This document shows positions 16,528 through 27,322 of a DNA stretch of 64,000 nucleotides, piece after piece. Within the stretch, counting starts at the first letter, position 1, and every line of letters starts with the position of its first letter. This stretch comes from Bog-473 sp963743785 (GTDB lineage: Bacteria > Actinomycetota > Acidimicrobiia > Acidimicrobiales > RAAP-2). A program made the translations under genes and the position numbers. The notes under the pieces were generated by a model. The model made no database searches, was not told where the DNA came from, and saw nothing but the letters and a program-made list of their open reading frames with translations. The stretch spans positions 372,001 through 436,000 of the forward strand of contig CAVURD010000034.1 in NCBI GenBank assembly GCA_963743785.1, given 5' to 3'.

Positions 16528-17403
16528 ATGTCCATTTTTCACATGTCGGCGATGATTGAAACGGCTCGGGGTACTCTGCCTTGGTGCGTACTCCATCCGC
16601 TGTCGGCCGACCACTTCCTCTCCCTTCACCGAACCGGCCACCCGCTCCTCATGCCCAACGCCTGGGACATCGGATCGGCCGTGCTCCTGGCCTCGCTGGG
16701 ATTCGAGGCACTCGCCACCACCAGCGGTGGCTTCGCCGCCACCAGAGGACGGCTGGACGGTGCCATGACCCAAGGCCAGGTCCTCGAGCACGTTGGGGAG
16801 ATCGCGGCGGCCACGGATCTGCCCGTCTCGGCCGATCTGGAGAACTGCTTCGCCCATGACCCAGAGGGAGTGGCCGAGACCGTCACGCAGGCGGTCGACA
16901 TGGGTGTCGCCGGATGCTCGGTGGAGGACTACAGCGGCCGGAACGACGAACCGATCTACGAGTTGGTCCACGCCGCCGAGCGCGTCGCGGCGGCCGCAGA
17001 AGCGGCCCACGGCGGTGGAGCCTCGGTGGTGCTGACCGCTCGGGCCGAGAATTACCTCCACGGCCGGCCGGATCTGGCCGACACCATCGCCCGCCTGCAG
17101 GCCTATCAGGAAGCGGGCGCCGACGTGCTCTTCGCTCCCCGGGTAGTGGACCCGGACGACCTGCGACAGCTCCTCGGTGCGGTGGACGTTCCGGTGAGCG
17201 TCCTGGTTCTTCCCGGTGCACCGACCGTCGCCGAACTGGCAGACCTCGGGGTGAGCCGTATCTCGGTGGGCGGTGCCTTCGCCGTGGCTGCATACGGTGC
17301 CGTCGTCAATGCGGCCAACGAACTCCGTGAGCAGGGTACCTACGGCTACTGGGATCTCACCGCGGTGGGCGGCAAGGCGGTACGCGCCGCCTTCAGCCGG
17401 TAA
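16528..17403 (+). CDS. isocitrate-lyase / PEP-mutase family protein
   Basis: The product has up to 291 residues; ATG 16528, 16543 or 16552 could start it, and conserved sequence begins at about residue 26 (ADHFLSLHRTG). PLLMPNAWDIGSAVLLASLGFEALATTSGG, then LPVSADLENCF, CSVEDYSG and VVLTARAENYL follow the (beta/alpha)8 barrel of the ICL/PEPM superfamily with Asp and Glu Mg ligands. Such stand-alone members (about 250-290 residues) are often carboxyvinyl-carboxyphosphonate or oxaloacetate hydrolase/2-methylisocitrate-lyase-like, with unclear substrates. No phosphonate genes are nearby. It converges on the RidA gene. Confidence 0.85.
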   Translation: MSIFHMSAMIETARGTLPWCVLHPLSADHFLSLHRTGHPLLMPNAWDIGSAVLLASLGFEALATTSGGFAATRGRLDGAMTQGQVLEHVGEIAAATDLPVSADLENCFAHDPEGVAETVTQAVDMGVAGCSVEDYSGRNDEPIYELVHAAERVAAAAEAAHGGGASVVLTARAENYLHGRPDLADTIARLQAYQEAGADVLFAPRVVDPDDLRQLLGAVDVPVSVLVLPGAPTVAELADLGVSRISVGGAFAVAAYGAVVNAANELREQGTYGYWDLTAVGGKAVRAAFSR

Positions 17404-17443
17404 CCAGCTTCAGCCGGTAAGCATCCTCAGCCGAGGCGGGCCT

Positions 17444-17914
17444 TCAGTCGCCCAGCGCGACCGTCACCTCTATCTCGACGGCGCCGTTTCGGGGCAACGC
17501 CGCCACACCGACGGCGGATCGCGTATGGCGGCCGGCTTCCCCGAAGACGTCGGCCAACACCTGGCTGGCCCCGTCGATGACCGCGGGCTGCTCGTGGAAG
17601 TCAGGGGCCGAGGACACGAAGCCGGTGACGGTGAGCACGCGGGAGATGCGATCGAGTGAGCCCAGTGCCGCTTCGAGCACGGCCAGTGCGTTGAGGGCGC
17701 ACACCGCAGCGGCCTGGCGACCCTGCTCGACCGTGACGTCATCGCCGAGGCGACCGAGACAGGTCAGCTTCCCCTCGATGCGGGGGAGCTGGCCCGATGT
17801 GCGGGCCACGCCCTCGTGGACGACCACCGCATCGAGGGGATCGTGCGGCGGGTGCGGGCCGTGCAGCGTCAGGCCCAACTCGGCCAGTCGGGCGGCGATC
17901 CTTCCCTCGCTCAT
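17444..17914 (-). CDS. RidA/YjgF-like reactive-imine deaminase
   Basis: The 156-residue product carries VHEGVARTSGQLPRIEGKL, GRQAAAVCALNALAVLEAALGSLDRI and the C-terminal GRHTRSAVGVAALPRNGAVEIEVTVAL, the standard Rid-family blocks. These trimers hydrolyse enamine/imine intermediates released by PLP enzymes. The usual catalytic Arg of RSAVGVAALP is present near residue 132. It lies 12 bases downstream of the class II aldolase gene on the same strand and is probably co-transcribed, which would place it under the palindrome at 18646. Confidence 0.88.
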   Translation of the reverse strand: MSEGRIAARLAELGLTLHGPHPPHDPLDAVVVHEGVARTSGQLPRIEGKLTCLGRLGDDVTVEQGRQAAAVCALNALAVLEAALGSLDRISRVLTVTGFVSSAPDFHEQPAVIDGASQVLADVFGEAGRHTRSAVGVAALPRNGAVEIEVTVALGD

Positions 17915-17926
17915 GTGCGGGCTGCC

Positions 17927-18568
17927 CTATCGCATGTAGGGATAGACGCCGGCGAAGCGCTGGTTGATCTTCTCGGGCAGCGGGTGGATGGCGCCGAGCT
18001 GCCTGGCCCCCCAGATGATCTTGGCGCTGCGCTCGACCAGGGCCGTGTTGTGCATGGCCTTTGGCATGGTGGTGGCCACCGCCACCATGCCGTGGTTGGC
18101 GATCAGGGCGGCGCCCCGGTCCTCCAGCGCCTTGACCGCCTGCTCGGCCAAGTCCGGCGAACCACTAGAGGCGTACTCGGTGCAGCGGATGTCGCCGCCC
18201 AGGTAGACGGTGAACTCGTCGATGCAGCTCGGGATGTCCTGATGGGCCACGGCGAACATGGTGGCGTAGACGGCGTGGGAGTGGATGACCACCGCGATGT
18301 CCTCGTAGGCGGCCAGGCAGGCCAGGTGCAGATACTTCTCCGACGTCGGGGACTGCGTGCCGGACACGGTCTCGCCGTCGGGGTCGACGATGACGATGTC
18401 CTCGAGCGTCATCACCCGGTAGTCCAGCGAGGAGGGGGTGCAGGCGACGTTGCCGTCCTCCATGCGGGCCGAGATGTTGCCCGAGGTGCCCTCGACCAGC
18501 CCCTTCTCCAGGAGCTCCTTGGCGGCGGCCAGTACCTGCTCGGGTGCGTTCTCAATGAATGCGGCCAT
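17927..18568 (-). CDS. class II aldolase / adducin-family protein
   Basis: ATG 18568 gives 213 residues starting MAAFIENAPEQVLAAAKELL; the longer frame to 18625 lacks support. LVEGTSGNISARMEDG binds phosphate, VVIHSHAVYATMFAVA supplies two zinc His ligands, and ALIANHGMVAVATT supplies the third, as in L-fuculose-1-phosphate aldolase and ribulose-5-phosphate epimerase relatives. Substrate choice is open. A divergent short-chain dehydrogenase shares the 125-base intergenic region, which carries an 8-bp-arm palindrome (18646-18665), so both may answer to one repressor. Confidence 0.88.
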   Translation of the reverse strand: MAAFIENAPEQVLAAAKELLEKGLVEGTSGNISARMEDGNVACTPSSLDYRVMTLEDIVIVDPDGETVSGTQSPTSEKYLHLACLAAYEDIAVVIHSHAVYATMFAVAHQDIPSCIDEFTVYLGGDIRCTEYASSGSPDLAEQAVKALEDRGAALIANHGMVAVATTMPKAMHNTALVERSAKIIWGARQLGAIHPLPEKINQRFAGVYPYMR

Positions 18569-18645
18569 GATCGGGGGCTCCTCACCGTTCGTCGGGCGCT
18601 TCTGCGGTTCCGTCGTGCGGCTCAATCTACAACGCGCGGCCCGGT

Positions 18646-18665
18646 CCCTGACAGCCGTGTCAGGG
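18646..18665. promoter_or_regulatory. palindromic operator candidate, site A
   Basis: CCCTGACA (18646-18653) and TGTCAGGG (18658-18665) are exact inverted copies around GCCG. The core TGACAGCCGTGTCA matches three other sites in this window (36776, 45064, 50687). It sits 29 bases ahead of the SDR start and 78 bases ahead of the divergent class II aldolase start, where a repressor could close both promoters. No regulator gene is adjacent. Confidence 0.65.
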
Positions 18666-18693
18666 ATCTGGGGCCGCGGGCTATCCTCCCCCG

Positions 18694-19584
18694 ATGGGAA
18701 TTCTTGAGGACCGGGTGGCTGTCGTGACGGGAGCTGGGCGGGGAATCGGGCGTGACATCGCCCTCTGCCTGGCTTCGGAGGGCGCCAGCGTTGTGGTGAA
18801 CGACGTCGGTGTCTCGCTAGGTGGAGAGGGGACGGCAGAGGACCCGGCGGCCCAGGTCTGCGCCGAGATCGCCGCGGCGGGTGGGCAGGCCGTGCCCAAC
18901 CACGACTCGGTCAGCGACTTCGAGGCGGCTGGCCGGATCATCGGCACCGCGGTCGACACCTACGGGCGTATCGACATCGTGGTCAACAACGCCGGGATCG
19001 TGCGGGACCGCACCCTGGTCAAGATGGACGAAGCCGACTACGACGCCGTCATCGCCGTCCACCAGAAGGGCACCTTCAACACCGTCCGGCACGCCGCTCC
19101 CCTGATGAAGGAGGCCGGCTACGGCCGCATCGTGAATATCACCTCGTCCGCCGGCCTGCGGGGCAACTTCGGACAGTCCAACTACGGCGCGGCCAAGGCG
19201 GCCATCATGGGCATGACCTTCGTCTGGGCCCTCGAACTGGGCAAGTACGGGATCACGTCGAACGCCGTGGCGCCCGCCGGGTTCACCCGCATGACCGAAG
19301 GTCTCTACGCCGGGGCCGAACCGCCGGCCGACCAGGATCCCGCCCTCAACGCTCCCCTGATCGCCTTCCTGGCCTCCGAAGGTGCGTCCTACGTCAACGG
19401 GCAGGTGCTGGGCCGCACCGGCTACGCCTACACGCTCTTCCAGACGCCGCGGCCGATCGCCACCATGTACAAGGAAGGTGGGTGGACCCCCGAGGAAGTC
19501 TCCGAGCACTTCCACGAGGTGCTGGGCCTGCACCTCCAGCCGGTGGGGATGGGCGACCATCCCCTGCTGGGCAAGAAGGGCTGA
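18694..19584 (+). CDS. short-chain dehydrogenase/reductase (3-hydroxyacyl type)
   Basis: The product has 296 residues. TGAGRGIGRDIALCLASEG is the NAD(P) glycine motif near residues 12-30, NNAG appears near residue 97, and SSAGLRGNFGQSNYGAAKAA carries the catalytic Ser and Tyr-x3-Lys. The length beyond 250 and the C-terminal extension (PEEVSEHFHEVLGLHLQP) resemble the peroxisomal-type 3-hydroxyacyl-CoA dehydrogenase domain found in actinobacterial lipid catabolism. Site A lies 29 bases upstream. An aldehyde dehydrogenase follows on the same strand after 91 bases. Confidence 0.9.
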   Translation: MGILEDRVAVVTGAGRGIGRDIALCLASEGASVVVNDVGVSLGGEGTAEDPAAQVCAEIAAAGGQAVPNHDSVSDFEAAGRIIGTAVDTYGRIDIVVNNAGIVRDRTLVKMDEADYDAVIAVHQKGTFNTVRHAAPLMKEAGYGRIVNITSSAGLRGNFGQSNYGAAKAAIMGMTFVWALELGKYGITSNAVAPAGFTRMTEGLYAGAEPPADQDPALNAPLIAFLASEGASYVNGQVLGRTGYAYTLFQTPRPIATMYKEGGWTPEEVSEHFHEVLGLHLQPVGMGDHPLLGKKG

Positions 19585-19675
19585 GCGGGCGGGCTTCCTG
19601 GGTAGCGGGCTCGGCGGGCACAGTGGACCCCTGCCAGATAGGGTCGGATCTGTCAGCTGCAGACAGGGAGGCGTC

Positions 19676-21094
19676 ATGGACGTTCGAGACAAGATCTACA
19701 TCAATGGGAGTTGGGTCGCATCGACCGGCTCGGGCACGCTCGACGTCATCGACTCGACCACCGAGGAAGTCATGGCCACCATCCCCGAGGGGACGGCCGA
19801 GGACGTCGACAAGGCGGTGCAGGCGGCCGCTGCCGCCTTCCCGGGCTGGGCGGCGACGTCTCGTGAGGAACGCTCCAAGTTGCTGGTCCGCATCGGCGAG
19901 GCGCTGGCCGCCCGCACCGACGAGATCGCCGCCATCATCTCGCATGAGGTCGGGATGCCGATGACGCTGTCGGGCACTGTCCAGGTCGGACTGCCGGCCG
20001 GTGCCTTTGCCGACGCCGCGGCGGCGGCCGAGTCCTTCCCGTGGGAAGAGGAGATCGGGAACTCGCTGGTCGTGCGCGAGCCGGTGGGCGTGGTCGGCGC
20101 GATCACGCCGTGGAACTTCCCTCTGTACCAGGTCGTGCTCAAGGTGGCCCCCGCGCTGGCCGCGGGCTGCACCGTCGTCCTCAAGCCCAGCGAGGTGGCG
20201 CCGATCAACGCCTTCATCCTGGCCGACATCATCGACGAGGTCGGACTCCCGGCCGGCGTGTTCAATTTGGTGAGCGGCGTCGGGCCAGTGGTGGGCGAGG
20301 CCATCGCGGCGCACCCCAAGGTGGACATGGTGTCCTTCACGGGCTCCACCCGGGCCGGCAAGCGGGTCATGGAGCTGGCCGCCGACTCCGTCAAGCGCGT
20401 CTCGCTGGAGCTGGGCGGCAAGTCGGCCAACATCCTGCTCGACGACGCCGACCTGGCGACCGCGGTACCGGCTGGGGTGTTCGCCTGCTACATGAACTCA
20501 GGGCAGACCTGCTCGGCCCTCACCCGAATGCTCGTCCCCCGGGAGAAGCTGGCCGAGGTCGAGGAGCTGGCCCGGACGGCCGCCGAAGGCTTCGCTCCTG
20601 GCGATCCATTCGAAGCCGGAAAACTGCTGGGCCCGCTGGTCTCCTCAGTGCAACGTGACCGGGTGCGGGGCTATATCAACAAGGGAATTGAAGAGGGAGC
20701 CAAGCTGGTCATCGGCGGCGCCGACGCACCTGAGGGCCTGGAGAAGGGCTTCTTCGTGCAGCCGACCGTCTTCTCCGACGTGACTCGGACCATGACCATC
20801 GCCAACGAGGAGATCTTCGGTCCGGTGCTCTCCATCATCCCCTACGACAGCGAGGAAGAGGCCATCGAGATCGCCAACGACACACCCTACGGTCTGTCCG
20901 GCGGGGTCTCGAGCGGCGACCCGGCCCGGGCCGAGAAGGTCGCCCGCCAGCTGCGCACCGGTCAGGTCGACATCAACGGGGGCGCTTTCAACCCGAGCGC
21001 GCCATTCGGCGGCTACAAGCAGTCGGGTATCGGGCGCGAGCGCGGCCGCTACGGGCTCGAGGAGTTCATCGAGACCAAGGCCATGCAGCGCTAA
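19676..21094 (+). CDS. NAD(P)-dependent aldehyde dehydrogenase
   Basis: ATG 19676 follows a purine-rich ribosome site (CAGGGAGG) and gives 472 residues, standard for the family. Marks are PWNFPLYQVVLKVAPALAAG, FTGSTRAGKRV, LELGGKSANILL with the general-base Glu, and NSGQTCSALTR with catalytic Cys279. It oxidises an aldehyde to the acid; the exact substrate is unknown. It is probably transcribed with the SDR upstream, giving an alcohol-to-acid pair. Confidence 0.92.
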   Translation: MDVRDKIYINGSWVASTGSGTLDVIDSTTEEVMATIPEGTAEDVDKAVQAAAAAFPGWAATSREERSKLLVRIGEALAARTDEIAAIISHEVGMPMTLSGTVQVGLPAGAFADAAAAAESFPWEEEIGNSLVVREPVGVVGAITPWNFPLYQVVLKVAPALAAGCTVVLKPSEVAPINAFILADIIDEVGLPAGVFNLVSGVGPVVGEAIAAHPKVDMVSFTGSTRAGKRVMELAADSVKRVSLELGGKSANILLDDADLATAVPAGVFACYMNSGQTCSALTRMLVPREKLAEVEELARTAAEGFAPGDPFEAGKLLGPLVSSVQRDRVRGYINKGIEEGAKLVIGGADAPEGLEKGFFVQPTVFSDVTRTMTIANEEIFGPVLSIIPYDSEEEAIEIANDTPYGLSGGVSSGDPARAEKVARQLRTGQVDINGGAFNPSAPFGGYKQSGIGRERGRYGLEEFIETKAMQR

Positions 21095-21107
21095 GAGGGT
21101 TCGACGT

Positions 21108-21123
21108 CCGGCCCTCCGGCCGG
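21108..21123 (+). terminator. short GC hairpin after the aldehyde dehydrogenase
   Basis: CCGGCC-CTCC-GGCCGG forms a 6-bp stem with a four-base loop 14 bases past the ALDH stop. No T-run follows. It lies between converging genes and could terminate transcription, but the stem is short for this GC content. Confidence 0.3.
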
Positions 21124-21240
21124 GAATTCGACCCAGAGCAAGGCACCGCCGCCCTGGTGTGGGAGTACTGGGGCCGGCCCAGTGGGCCACGAGCTCGAAT
21201 CCCAACGTTCGTCGGTGCAGGCCGGCCGGTCAGGCGACCG

Positions 21241-22929
21241 TCACCCGCCCCTGGCGCCACCGCCGCCAAATCCCGACCCAAACGAACCGCCGCCGCTGAA
21301 CCTACCGCCTCCCCCAAAACCGCCGGCGCCACCGAAGCCCCCGACCGTCGCCGTGTTCGACGAAGGGACGGGCTCTGAATAGTCGGCCAGCACCACACTG
21401 CTCCCGAGGTGCAGCCCGGAGCGAACCTGCGTGTAGATGTCACCGATAATCCCGACCTTTATGGTCTTCTCGACCGGGCTTCCAGAGGACAGCACGAGAA
21501 CGTAGGACCGTGTTCCCCGGGTCATGACGGCGGAGGTCGGCAGGGCGAGGACGTCCTTCACCTCACTCGTCCGGATGGACGCGTTCGCGGTCGAGCCGGC
21601 GTACAGACCCCTGGCCGATGTCGGCAAGGCAACGACGACCGGGTAGGTGTAGCCCGACGAACTCGATTGGACGGGTCCAACCTGTGCGACCGTTCCCGAC
21701 AACGTGCCCGTCGTCCCGTCGACGGCGACTTGCGCCGGGTAGCCCACCTTGACCGACTGCACCTGGGTGCTCGTCAGGGTCCCGGTCACTTGATACGACT
21801 GGGTTCCGATAATGACAAACACGCTCGTACTCGAGCCGGCGCTCACCGTGTCGCCGACGGTCACCCCGACCGAGGCGATCGTCCCGTTGATGGGACTGGT
21901 GAGCTGGGTGTCGTTCAACTGCTGCTGTGCCTCAATCAGCGTTGCCTGCGCGGCGTCGATGGCGGCCTGATCACTGGCAATCTGTTCCGCGCTGTTCGAC
22001 GCCGAAGAGGTCGAGTTCGACGCGTTCCCCGTACCGGAGCCCGAACCTCCGGTGCCCCCCGAGGATGATCGTGAGGATGTGCCGGTCGAGCCCGACGAAC
22101 CCGATCCACCCGTTGGGGTCGAGCCCGAGGTGGAAGGTGACGACGCCGCGGCCGCGAGCGCATTGGCCAATGTGGTCTCGTCCGTGGCCACCGTTTGCTG
22201 ATCTTTTGAGACCTTTTGCTCGTCGGCTGACGCCTTGGCCAGGGCGGCGGCGCAGCCGCTCGGGTCAGGCGTGGTCGGGGTGGTCGTCGGGGTGCCGCTC
22301 GTTCCACAGATGGACTGGGCTTGGGCCAGGTCGGCCGCTTCTTGCTGCTGGTCCATCGATTCTTGGTGCTGGTCGGTGACCAAGGTGGCCTGATCCTGGG
22401 CGATCCCCCCCGAACTCGCGCTCGACCCGCTCTGGACCGTGTAACTCGTGAGAGCGGCGGTCGTCGAAGCCGACCTCGAGGTTGACGGCGTCGACGAGGA
22501 CGGCGTGGACGAGGTGCTCGCTGAACTCGAGGTTTGGCCGTTCTCGTCCGCCGTGAGCTTTGCCTCGTCAGAAGACAGCGACGATTGGGCCGAGGAGACC
22601 GACTCGCTGAGAGCGGTTGGGTCGAGCGAGGCCAGCGTCTGACCAGCGGTGACCGTGTCCCCCACCGCGGCACTGACCGTCGCCACCTTCCCGGCGACCT
22701 GGAAGGACGCGGAGGCGTCGTTCACCGGTTCGACCGTCCCGACGACGTCAAGGCTCGTGGCCACCGTCGTGTGCACCACGGTGGTCATTCGGTAGCCCGA
22801 GCTGGCCGAGCTTCCGGTGGCCCACGCGGTGGCTCCCCCGATCACGAGCACGACGGCGACGATCCCTCCAATGACCACGGGGCGCCGAGCATGTCGACGC
22901 CAGCCCGGCTCGCTCGGACTAGGCGCCAC
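21241..22929 (-). CDS. HlyD/MacA-type efflux adaptor with Gly-rich tail
   Basis: The 562-residue protein has one N-terminal membrane helix (about residues 17-38), then VVGTVEPVNDASASFQVAGKVATV, a biotinyl-lipoyl half, a long Ser/Thr/Gln-rich helical region (residues 115-320) and the second half LTSPINGTIASVGVTVGDTVSAG, then a beta-barrel. The last 35 residues are almost pure Gly with Phe and Arg (GGFGGAGGFGGGG and similar). These adaptors link an inner-membrane ABC pump to outer layers in MacAB-like exporters. The start overlaps the end of the DUF5666-like gene by 11 bases, placing it last in a five-gene operon that begins at 27322. Confidence 0.85.
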   Translation of the reverse strand: MAPSPSEPGWRRHARRPVVIGGIVAVVLVIGGATAWATGSSASSGYRMTTVVHTTVATSLDVVGTVEPVNDASASFQVAGKVATVSAAVGDTVTAGQTLASLDPTALSESVSSAQSSLSSDEAKLTADENGQTSSSASTSSTPSSSTPSTSRSASTTAALTSYTVQSGSSASSGGIAQDQATLVTDQHQESMDQQQEAADLAQAQSICGTSGTPTTTPTTPDPSGCAAALAKASADEQKVSKDQQTVATDETTLANALAAAASSPSTSGSTPTGGSGSSGSTGTSSRSSSGGTGGSGSGTGNASNSTSSASNSAEQIASDQAAIDAAQATLIEAQQQLNDTQLTSPINGTIASVGVTVGDTVSAGSSTSVFVIIGTQSYQVTGTLTSTQVQSVKVGYPAQVAVDGTTGTLSGTVAQVGPVQSSSSGYTYPVVVALPTSARGLYAGSTANASIRTSEVKDVLALPTSAVMTRGTRSYVLVLSSGSPVEKTIKVGIIGDIYTQVRSGLHLGSSVVLADYSEPVPSSNTATVGGFGGAGGFGGGGRFSGGGSFGSGFGGGGARGG

Positions 22930-23727
22930 CGAATCCTCCGGGGCGAAATCCGGTCGAACAGGTCTGGCCGCCGGTTGACCTGATGCTGACCGTCGCCGCG
23001 GTCACCGCTCCGGTGCTCCCCGGCTGCCCGAAGGCATTGACACAATCTCCAACGGCGAGGGCCGAGAAGCTGGTCGATTGAGTCTCAGACAGCGCCGTCG
23101 ACTTGGACAGCGTGACCGTGAGCTGCTGCGTCTTGGGAGTGCTGGGCTTCTTGGTGTTCTTGCTCTTGGCCGCCTGGCCGAGACCGCTGCGCAGCGTTCC
23201 CGACATGGTGACCGACGAGCCGGTGACCGCAGTGACCTTGCCGTTCGCAAAAGCGAAAGTCCCGCCCGCAAACGGGCCTCGTCCGTTTGCGCCGCCTCGG
23301 CCCGCGAATCCACCCGGCGGACGGCTCCCACCACCGGGGAAGCCCCCTCCGCCTTGTGCTCCCCTACCGGGAAACCCACCTCGGCCAAATCCGCCCCCGG
23401 CTCCCGACGCGCACGTGCCTGAGCTCGAGGGTTGGCTGATCGAGACCGACCGGGCCGTGATGGTGGTCTTGGACGACTTGGCCGGCGTGCCCGTGACCGT
23501 CAAACATCCCCGACGACAAGGGCGCTCTGCGTCACGGTGAGCGTTTGGGAGAACGTGGTTGACGGGGTCGTGTTGACAGTCGTCTGCCCCGCACTGGCGC
23601 TCTGGACCTCCATGGAGGTCCCGGTGATCGACGCCACGCTTCCACTGGCCGACCCCCCGGGGCCCGGGGGTGTCGATGCCGCGCCGGCGGTTGACGACAG
23701 GGCAGCGACGGCGGCGACCGCCAGCAC
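22919..23727 (-). CDS. Gly-rich exported DUF5666-like protein, one frameshift
   Basis: The N-terminal frame starts near GTG 23727 with a signal-like LAVAAVAALSSTAGAAS and a first beta domain (GSVASITGTSMEVQSASAG...QSALVVGDV). It stops at 23500, but the next frame continues CLTVTGTPAKSSKTTITARSV, so one base is missing around 23500-23510. A Gly/Arg/Phe-rich segment (GGGFGRGGFPGRGAQGGGG) follows, then a second similar domain (GKVTAVTGSSVTMSGTL...ALAVGDCVNAFG). The doubled pattern resembles DUF5666. The true start may lie further upstream. It sits between the permease and the second adaptor of an export operon and may be a secreted accessory or cargo-binding protein. Confidence 0.65.
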
Positions 23728-23895
23728 GACCGCCCCTCCCGTACCGGCCCATCGCCGAAGTCCTCGGTGGCCGCGAGTGTGACCTCACGATCGGGGTGAT
23801 CGTGAGGTCGGGGATCGCGTGACCTTCTCCTCCACCTGGCCGGACGACGAGGTTCTGGATCGTTTCATGTGCAGCAGGCTCCTTACGTTGGACAC

Positions 23896-25136
<1,241 letters not shown>

Positions 25137-25140
<4 letters not shown>

Positions 25141-25928
25141 CGGACGTTCTCGAGTTCGCGGTCGGTGTTTTCGGTGATGAGGCCGTCACGAATACCGATC
25201 ACGCGGCCGGCCGCCGAGGCCACTTCGATGTCATGGGTGATGAGGACCAGCGTGCGGCCGGCCTGGTGCAGTTCATCCATCAGCCCGAGCACATCCCCGG
25301 CCGAGACCGAGTCGAGGTTCCCGGTCGGTTCGTCGGCCAGGATCAGGTCGGGCTCGGTCACCAGGGCCCGGGCCACGGCCACACGCTGTTGTTGTCCGCC
25401 GGAGAGCTCGCCCGGGCGATGCTGCACCCGTGCGGCCAGGCCCACCTTGGCCAGGGCATCCATCGCCCGTTCTTTGCGCTCGGAACGTCCCACCCCGGCG
25501 TAGGTCAATGGCAGCTCGACATTCTGCCAGGCCGTGAGCGTGGCCAGGAGGTTGAACTGCTGGAAGACGAAACCGATACGGCGGTTGCGGACGACGGCGA
25601 GCGCGGTTTCGCTCATGGAACTGACGTTCTCCCCCGCCAAGCGAAAGGTTCCGGTGGTCGGCGTGTCGAGACACCCCAGGATGTGCATGAGGGTCGACTT
25701 GCCCGAGCCCGAAGGTCCGATGATGGCGACGTATTCGCCGGTGTCGATCGAGAGAGACACGCCGCGTAAGGCAGCCACGGCGATGGCTCCGGTGCGGTAG
25801 ACCTTGGTGACCTCTTCGAGATCGATGACCCTTTCGGGCCCGACCAACGGGCTCTCGGGGAGCAACAATTCTCCCGTCTCGGCCTCGGTGCGACTCGGCT
25901 CAGGTGATCCGCCCGTGCTCTGGCTCAT
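25137..25928 (-). CDS. MacB/LolD-type ABC transporter ATPase
   Basis: The product has 263 residues with Walker A GPSGSGKST (71-79), signature LSGGQQQR, Walker B LILADEPTGNLD and the switch His in LVLITHD. These ATPases drive MacB/LolCDE permeases by mechanotransmission. It has an N-terminal extension of about 30 residues rich in Ser, Glu and Pro. Stops and starts overlap on both sides (ATGA with the adaptor upstream and with the permease downstream), so expression is coupled. Confidence 0.95.
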
Positions 25929-27322
25929 CCCGCGGCTCCCGATGGGGTGAAGCCGCTCGCACCGCCCCCACCGCCCCCGAATCCGCCGGCCGGAAATCTC
26001 CCGGTACCACCGAAGCCCCCGCCCGCTCCACCGAAGCCGCCCAGGCCACCGGTCCGTGATCCACCGGGCACGCCGGTGAACTTGACCACTCGCTCAACCA
26101 CCTGGTCCCCGGCGGTCACGCCACCGGTGATCTGCGTTTCGCCAGTCGCCGCTTGGCCGAGGGTGACCGATGTTGTGACGTCCTTGCCCGCCTTGACCTG
26201 GGTGACGGTCGTCTGACCTCCGCTGCTGTAGTTGATGGCGGCTGTCGGGACCTCGATCACGTTGTTGAGCTGCTTGACGATGATGGCAACGTCGGCCGTC
26301 GATCCGGCGTAGAGACCGCTCGGCGTCCCCGTCACGTCGATGACCACCGGAAAGGTGGCCACATTGGAGCTCTCGGTGGCGATCAGGCCGATGGAGGCCA
26401 CCGTCCCGTACGCAGGAGTCGTCGATCCGGTCGGGGTGATGGTGGCCTGATCGCCGACGGCGATCTGACCGATCTCGGTGTCGTCGACCGTGGTGTTGAC
26501 AATGTAGGAGTTCGTCCCGATGACCTGGACCTGAGCAGTAGATGAACTCGATGACGAGCTCGATGCGGCACTCGATGCGGCACTCGACGCGGCACTCGAT
26601 TGACCGCTCGCTCCGGTCGAGCCGGTCGCACTGCTCGACCCGGCCGAGCCCGAGGGGCTCGAGCTGCCCGATCCGCCGCCGGACGCCGTCACCTGTTGCC
26701 CGACCGTCAGGTTTACCGACGCAACGGTCCCTGAGATGGTCGAGGTCAATGAGGCGTCGGACAAGTCGGTCTGCGCCGAGGTGAGGGAAGACTCCGCCGA
26801 GGTGACCGCGGCCTGGTCCGAGTCGATTTGCGCGGTGCTGGCGCCCGATGACTGATCGCTCGACAAACGGGCTTCAGCAGAGGTGAGCTGCGCCTGGGCC
26901 GAGTCGAGGTCCGCCTGGAGCGCCGCCGTGCTCACGGTGGCCAACACCTGCCCCGTGGTCACGGTCTGGCCCGCCTTGACGTTGACGGCGTCGACCGTTC
27001 CCGAGACCGCGAAATTCAGGCTGGCCTGGCTCGCGGGCTCGATCGTGCCCGAGGTGGCCACGGTCTGCTTGATCGTGCCGGTGGTGACCTTGACCACCTG
27101 GGTCGTCACCACGAGTCCGGTTGGCGTCGAGCTTCCCGTGAGCCAGAGCGTGAGGCCCGCCGCAGCGCCCAGGACAACAATGACCGCGGCACCGATCAGC
27201 AGCCATTTGCGCTTGTGCCCGGTGCCACTGAGCGGGATCGACTCCTCACCTTCGACGACCTGTATTTCCGCGGTGACGTCGGCTGAACGTTCAGGTGCGG
27301 CAAGCACTCCCCGGTCGACCAT
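25925..27322 (-). CDS. HlyD/MacA-type efflux adaptor, first gene of the export operon
   Basis: The 465-residue protein has an N-terminal helix (about residues 34-60), then VATSGTIEPASQASLNFAVSG, lipoyl halves flanking a coiled-coil (LDSAQAQLTSAEARLSSDQS) and a beta-barrel with TNSYIVNTTVDDTEIGQIAVGDQ. A low-complexity Ser/Ala/Gly stretch (about residues 215-265) interrupts the lipoyl domain, and the C-terminus is Gly/Phe-rich (GGFGGAGGGFGGTGRFPAGG). It opens a minus-strand operon: adaptor, ATPase, permease, DUF5666-like protein, second adaptor. Having two adaptors for one pump is unusual. Confidence 0.87.
   Translation of the reverse strand: MVDRGVLAAPERSADVTAEIQVVEGEESIPLSGTGHKRKWLLIGAAVIVVLGAAAGLTLWLTGSSTPTGLVVTTQVVKVTTGTIKQTVATSGTIEPASQASLNFAVSGTVDAVNVKAGQTVTTGQVLATVSTAALQADLDSAQAQLTSAEARLSSDQSSGASTAQIDSDQAAVTSAESSLTSAQTDLSDASLTSTISGTVASVNLTVGQQVTASGGGSGSSSPSGSAGSSSATGSTGASGQSSAASSAASSAASSSSSSSSTAQVQVIGTNSYIVNTTVDDTEIGQIAVGDQATITPTGSTTPAYGTVASIGLIATESSNVATFPVVIDVTGTPSGLYAGSTADVAIIVKQLNNVIEVPTAAINYSSGGQTTVTQVKAGKDVTTSVTLGQAATGETQITGGVTAGDQVVERVVKFTGVPGGSRTGGLGGFGGAGGGFGGTGRFPAGGFGGGGGGASGFTPSGAAG
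26559..26600. repeat. 12-bp tandem repeat, 3.5 copies, inside the adaptor gene
   Basis: CTCGATGCGGCA repeats head to tail 3.5 times (third copy has one change). On the minus strand it encodes repeated Ser-Ser-Ala-Ala within the Ser/Ala linker of the adaptor. A 12-bp unit keeps frame when copies are gained or lost, so linker length may vary between strains. Confidence 0.75.

Noticed and set aside
19640..19676. CTGTC...GACAG palindrome ahead of the aldehyde dehydrogenase as another regulon site
   Set aside because: Arms are five bases and the core does not match the TGAC-N5-GTGTCA pattern.
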